Below, one piece after another: positions 22,558 through 24,907 of a DNA stretch of 24,907 nucleotides (its first letter is position 1; each line of letters begins with the position of its first letter). This DNA comes from a bacterium (GTDB lineage: Bacteria > Bacillota_I > Bacilli_A > RF39 > UBA660). The notes below the pieces were generated by a model. The model saw only the letters and a list, made by a program, of their open reading frames with translations. It was not told the DNA's origin and did no database searches. The translations under genes and the position numbers were made by a program. Location of the stretch: the NCBI GenBank assembly GCA_029007415.1, contig JAQXHT010000011.1, forward strand, positions 1 through 24,907, written 5' to 3'.

Positions 22558-22857
22558 CTACATAATACCAGGAATACTACCTGCTAATGCTCCCATCTTA
22601 TCTTGAATAGTTTGATCTATCTTTTTGCATGTATTATTAATTGCTATTTTTACCATATCTTCTAAAATATCATTGTCATCTGCTGTAAACTCTTCATCTA
22701 AATCAATTTTTAGAGATATCACTTCTTTTTTTCCATTCATTCTTACTGTTACAAATCCTTGTTTTGTTTCAAACTCCATTTTTTCTATTTCTGATTGTTT
22801 ATTCATTAAATCCTTTTGCATTTTTTGTGCTTGTTTCATCATTGCTTGTATATTCAT
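22558..22857 (-). CDS. ybaB: YbaB/EbfC nucleoid-associated protein
   Basis: A 99-residue member of the YbaB/EbfC family, small dimeric DNA-binding proteins almost always encoded between dnaX and recR. Visible are the Met/Gln-rich first helix (MMKQAQKMQKDLMNKQ) and the ending MGALAGSIPGIM, close to the family's glycine- and proline-containing tail. AGAAGGAAAA precedes the ATG; dnaX ends 19 bp upstream. Effect on recombination or the nucleoid is not firmly established in any Bacillota. Confidence 0.93.
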   Translation of the reverse strand: MNIQAMMKQAQKMQKDLMNKQSEIEKMEFETKQGFVTVRMNGKKEVISLKIDLDEEFTADDNDILEDMVKIAINNTCKKIDQTIQDKMGALAGSIPGIM

Positions 22858-22876
22858 TATATTTTCCTTCTTTCTT

Positions 22877-24502
22877 TTATTTAATTTCTACTAAATCACC
22901 AAATAATTCCTTTGCCATTTTATATCGATTACTAGCATTTAAACTATTATTTTTCTCTATGCTAGGTTCTTCTACTACCATTATTTTTTCTCCTGATTTT
23001 ATTTTAGCTATATATTCAGTTTTAAGTTTTAACCACTCATCATTTGATATAAAAGATATTTTTTTATTTTCCTGAAACAAATTGTTATAATAATCAATAA
23101 GTTTTTGATAATGACTATAAAGTTTCTTTACACTAGAAGTATATTCATAACTAACAACTATAGATTTTTCACTCGCAGCTCGCAGTACCCCATCTAGCAA
23201 TTCACAAGCCATATATCCATTATTAACATCAAAAGTATAATCATTCAATTTCTTCCAAAGATTTAATTCTTTGTTTAGTTCAATTTTTGATGCCTCTGCC
23301 ATAGTATTTTTAGCACGAATTGTCATTAAATTTTCTATTTCACTATGATTAATATTTTCTTCTATTTTTATTTGATTAACAGCTGTTAACTTCTCTTTAG
23401 TTACTTCAATAGGCATTGCTGTTTCTTTTTGATTTATACTTATTTTTTTTTCTATTTCACTCTCAATATTTCTATTTTCGGTAATAAAATTTAATAACAT
23501 TATTTCAATATAAGTTTTCATATCATCAGACTTTTTGATATTTGATATTTTCTCGTTTAACAAATTAATTAATTTAATTGTATCATTTTCACTATACTTT
23601 AAAGATATGTCTCTAATATATAAATTTATTAATTTATTTTTTAAATCAAATATTAATTGCTTTAAAACTTGTAATAAATCTTTACCATCATTATAATATT
23701 TTTCTATTTGTTCAAGCATTTTGTTTGCATTATAAAGTAAAATTGTATCTTCAAATTTATCTAAATCTTCAGATGTTACTTGACCATTCATAACTAAGAA
23801 ATCGTTATATAGTATTTTTCCTTCCTTGTAAGAACTCAATTTATCTAATAAACCTATTGCGTCTCTCAAACCACCGTCTGATGAAACTGCTATAGATTGT
23901 AATACTTTTTCTTCTATATCAATGTTTTCCTCTATCGAAATTTTTTCTAATAACTTTGTTATATCTAACGAACTTATTTTTTTAAATTGAAATGTTTGGC
24001 ATCTTGAAATTATAGTATTAGGAATTTTTTGAGGATCAGTTGTTGCTAAAATAAAAATGACATGTTCGGGTGGTTCTTCTAGAGTTTTTAATAAAGCATT
24101 AAAAGCACCTATTGAAAGCATATGAACTTCATCAATTATATAAACTTTGTATTTTAATTCAGATGGAAGAATTTTAACCTTATTTCTCAATTCCCTAATC
24201 TCATCTACTCCATTATTTGAAGCAGCATCTATTTCTATGATGTCCATACATTCTTTTTGAACTGAATATAGACAATTTTCACAGTTCTCACAAATCTCAT
24301 CTTTGTAGTCTAGACAGTTAACTGCCCTTGCAAAAATTTTAGCAATCGTTGTCTTTCCAGTTCCTCTTGGACCAGCAAACAAGTAGGCATGATTTATATG
24401 AGATTTTTTTATACTATTTTCTAACGTGGTTACAATTATCTTTTGACCAACCACATCAGAAAATTTTTTAGGTCTATATTTTCTGTACAATGCTTGATAC
24501 AT
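22877..24502 (-). CDS. dnaX: DNA polymerase III gamma/tau subunit
   Basis: The clamp-loader ATPase. In 541 residues: Walker A GPRGTGKT (44-51), zinc cysteines 63, 71, 74 and 77, Walker B IIDEVHML (122-129), the sensor region ATTDPQKIPNTIISRCQ, domain III to about residue 350, then a Lys/Glu/Ile-rich linker and the tau C-terminal domain. Codons 351-354 contain nine A in a row (23443-23451); loss of one A in the RNA gives a TAA at once and a 353-residue gamma-like product. GTGAGGTGAG precedes the ATG at 24502. A promoter with an extended -10 lies about 20 bp upstream of the start. Confidence 0.97.
   Translation of the reverse strand: MYQALYRKYRPKKFSDVVGQKIIVTTLENSIKKSHINHAYLFAGPRGTGKTTIAKIFARAVNCLDYKDEICENCENCLYSVQKECMDIIEIDAASNNGVDEIRELRNKVKILPSELKYKVYIIDEVHMLSIGAFNALLKTLEEPPEHVIFILATTDPQKIPNTIISRCQTFQFKKISSLDITKLLEKISIEENIDIEEKVLQSIAVSSDGGLRDAIGLLDKLSSYKEGKILYNDFLVMNGQVTSEDLDKFEDTILLYNANKMLEQIEKYYNDGKDLLQVLKQLIFDLKNKLINLYIRDISLKYSENDTIKLINLLNEKISNIKKSDDMKTYIEIMLLNFITENRNIESEIEKKISINQKETAMPIEVTKEKLTAVNQIKIEENINHSEIENLMTIRAKNTMAEASKIELNKELNLWKKLNDYTFDVNNGYMACELLDGVLRAASEKSIVVSYEYTSSVKKLYSHYQKLIDYYNNLFQENKKISFISNDEWLKLKTEYIAKIKSGEKIMVVEEPSIEKNNSLNASNRYKMAKELFGDLVEIK
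23443..23451 (-). other. A9 homopolymer, possible slippage site in dnaX
   Basis: Nine A preceded by G in the coding strand. The +1 frame has TAA directly after the run, so slippage by one base deletion truncates DnaX after domain III. Runs of this length also occur elsewhere by composition (for example 5251-5259 in sipW). Confidence 0.4.
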
Positions 24503-24522
24503 GGTCTCACCTCACATTGAAT

Positions 24523-24528
24523 ATTATA
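24523..24528 (-). promoter_or_regulatory. Extended -10 promoter element of dnaX
   Basis: TATAAT preceded by TGT (TG-N extension) on the minus strand, with TTACTA at 17 bp as a weak -35. It lies 21 bp before the dnaX start codon, at the head of a long run of minus-strand genes. Confidence 0.6.
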
Positions 24529-24618
24529 ACACATTTAAGGCTTATTAGTAAATTAATGAAAGTGCAAAATAAATCATTTACTATAATAAACATTAAGTAA
24601 ACATCAAGTCTATTTTGC

Positions 24619-24659
24619 GATATTAATTTTTTATACTTTCTTACAAAAAAATTAATATC
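24619..24659. repeat. 14-bp perfect inverted repeat between intron and dnaX
   Basis: GATATTAATTTTTT (24619-24632) and AAAAAATTAATATC (24646-24659) around a 13-nt loop. There is no U tract on either side, so it is not a standard terminator. It lies 16 bp from the intron's 3' end. The rest of 24529-24675 holds nothing else that I can identify. Confidence 0.6.
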
Positions 24660-24674
24660 AACCAATATGATAAA

Positions 24675-24907
24675 ATCGAGTAGAGAGAACTTTTTACTAA
24701 AATAGTAAATGCAACTCCCTCTCACGCCACCGTACGTACCGTTCGGTATACGGCGGTTTAATTTGCAATAATATGCACTTTTAAATAATGGTCTAGTGAA
24801 TTTACTAGACCTCTTTTATTTAATCTTTCTTTAGATATTGCTGTTTCTAACACTCTTGTGTGAGCTATATGATAATAACCTCTTCTTGAGTTTGCTGTTA
24901 CATATGC
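24675..24907 (-). mobile_element. Group II intron, 3' portion
   Basis: Minus-strand RNA following the reverse transcriptase stop folds as domain V: CCGCCGTAT, ACC, loop GAAC, GGT, A, the CG bulge, TACGGTGG (about 24727-24756). Domain VI follows: a GAGAG/CTCTC hairpin (about 24682-24725) with an inner TTTACT/AGTAAA stem. The intron should end at or close to 24675, after CTACTCGAT, a common type of group II 3' end. The 5' part is outside the window, so the subclass and whether it is complete cannot be judged. Confidence 0.85.
24758..24907 (-). CDS. Group II intron reverse transcriptase/maturase, C-terminal fragment
   Basis: The last 49 residues and TAA of an LtrA-like protein, open at the right window edge. 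The segment SRRGYYHIAHTRVLETAISK, then RLNKRGLVNSLDHYLKVH, matches the C-terminal region of bacterial intron-encoded proteins (typically GYW-R-A-x-S...L-x-x-A-x-x-N-x-x-L-x-x-x-G-L-x-S-L). The stop lies immediately before intron domain V, as expected for a protein encoded in domain IV. Missing from long-ORF views because of its size. Confidence 0.88.
   Translation of the reverse strand, partial: AYVTANSRRGYYHIAHTRVLETAISKERLNKRGLVNSLDHYLKVHIIAN

Noticed and set aside
22764..23075. Plus-strand frame over the ybaB-dnaX junction
   Set aside because: Overlaps two secure genes on the other strand and has a composition typical of antisense frames.
24507..24725. 72-codon minus-strand frame upstream of dnaX
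   Set aside because: It runs through intron domain VI, the palindrome and the dnaX promoter, has no Shine-Dalgarno and no protein-like composition.
1..24907. Use of a Mollicute code with TGA as Trp
   Set aside because: TGA ends yabG, veg and the present and rebuilt mfd frames, and Trp residues in conserved motifs are TGG.

Overview
**Organism.** The window is very AT-rich and almost every gene lies on the minus strand. The standard bacterial code is in use: yabG and veg end in TGA, and Trp is TGG. The gene set is that of a low-GC Bacillota, probably class Bacilli, that forms endospores or did so recently. Sporulation families recognised from their proteins are YabG, YabP, YabQ, SpoVG, BofA and SpoVT. 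The order follows the Bacillus subtilis dnaX-to-tilS region, but about 50 kb there is compressed to under 25 kb here. Many intervening genes are missing, including tmk, yabA and abrB proper. I cannot name the genus; the style suggests an intestinal Erysipelotrichia/RF39-like lineage, which is inference.

**Layout, in the direction of transcription (right to left).** (1) 24907-24675: the 3' end of a group II intron, with the C-terminal 49 residues of its reverse transcriptase and RNA domains V and VI. (2) 24502-17904: a compact replication, repair and RNA-modification block: dnaX, ybaB, recR, bofA, holB, ricT, trmN6-like, rsmI, pth, mfd. (3) 14646-13135: an ISAs1-family insertion sequence with about 53-bp terminal repeats and a 9-bp target duplication. 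It sits exactly in the last codons of mfd and its transposase is broken by one stop codon. (4) 13061-8896: an unknown helical protein, spoVT, a structured RNA or leader of unknown class, metG, a small membrane protein, and tatD. (5) 8823-3549: a secreted-fibre locus. Three tandem TasA/camelysin-like proteins each have the same leader and the same terminator. They are followed by a fourth, membrane-anchored one, a SipW-type signal peptidase, a divergent fifth TasA-like protein and two membrane proteins without known relatives. (6) 3463-1: rsmA, yabG, veg, spoVG, yabP, yabQ, divIC and the start of tilS.

**How it works together.** Block 5 looks like a complete small secretion and assembly system: three abundant, separately terminated surface subunits, a dedicated ER-type signal peptidase, and anchored partners in a translationally coupled operon. 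It sits inside a conserved housekeeping/sporulation neighbourhood. This is the most interesting part of the window. The Shine-Dalgarno leaders of the three subunit genes are complementary to the loops of their own terminators, which suggests an RNA-level control worth testing. The second unexplained element is the pseudoknot-plus-terminator RNA in front of metG.
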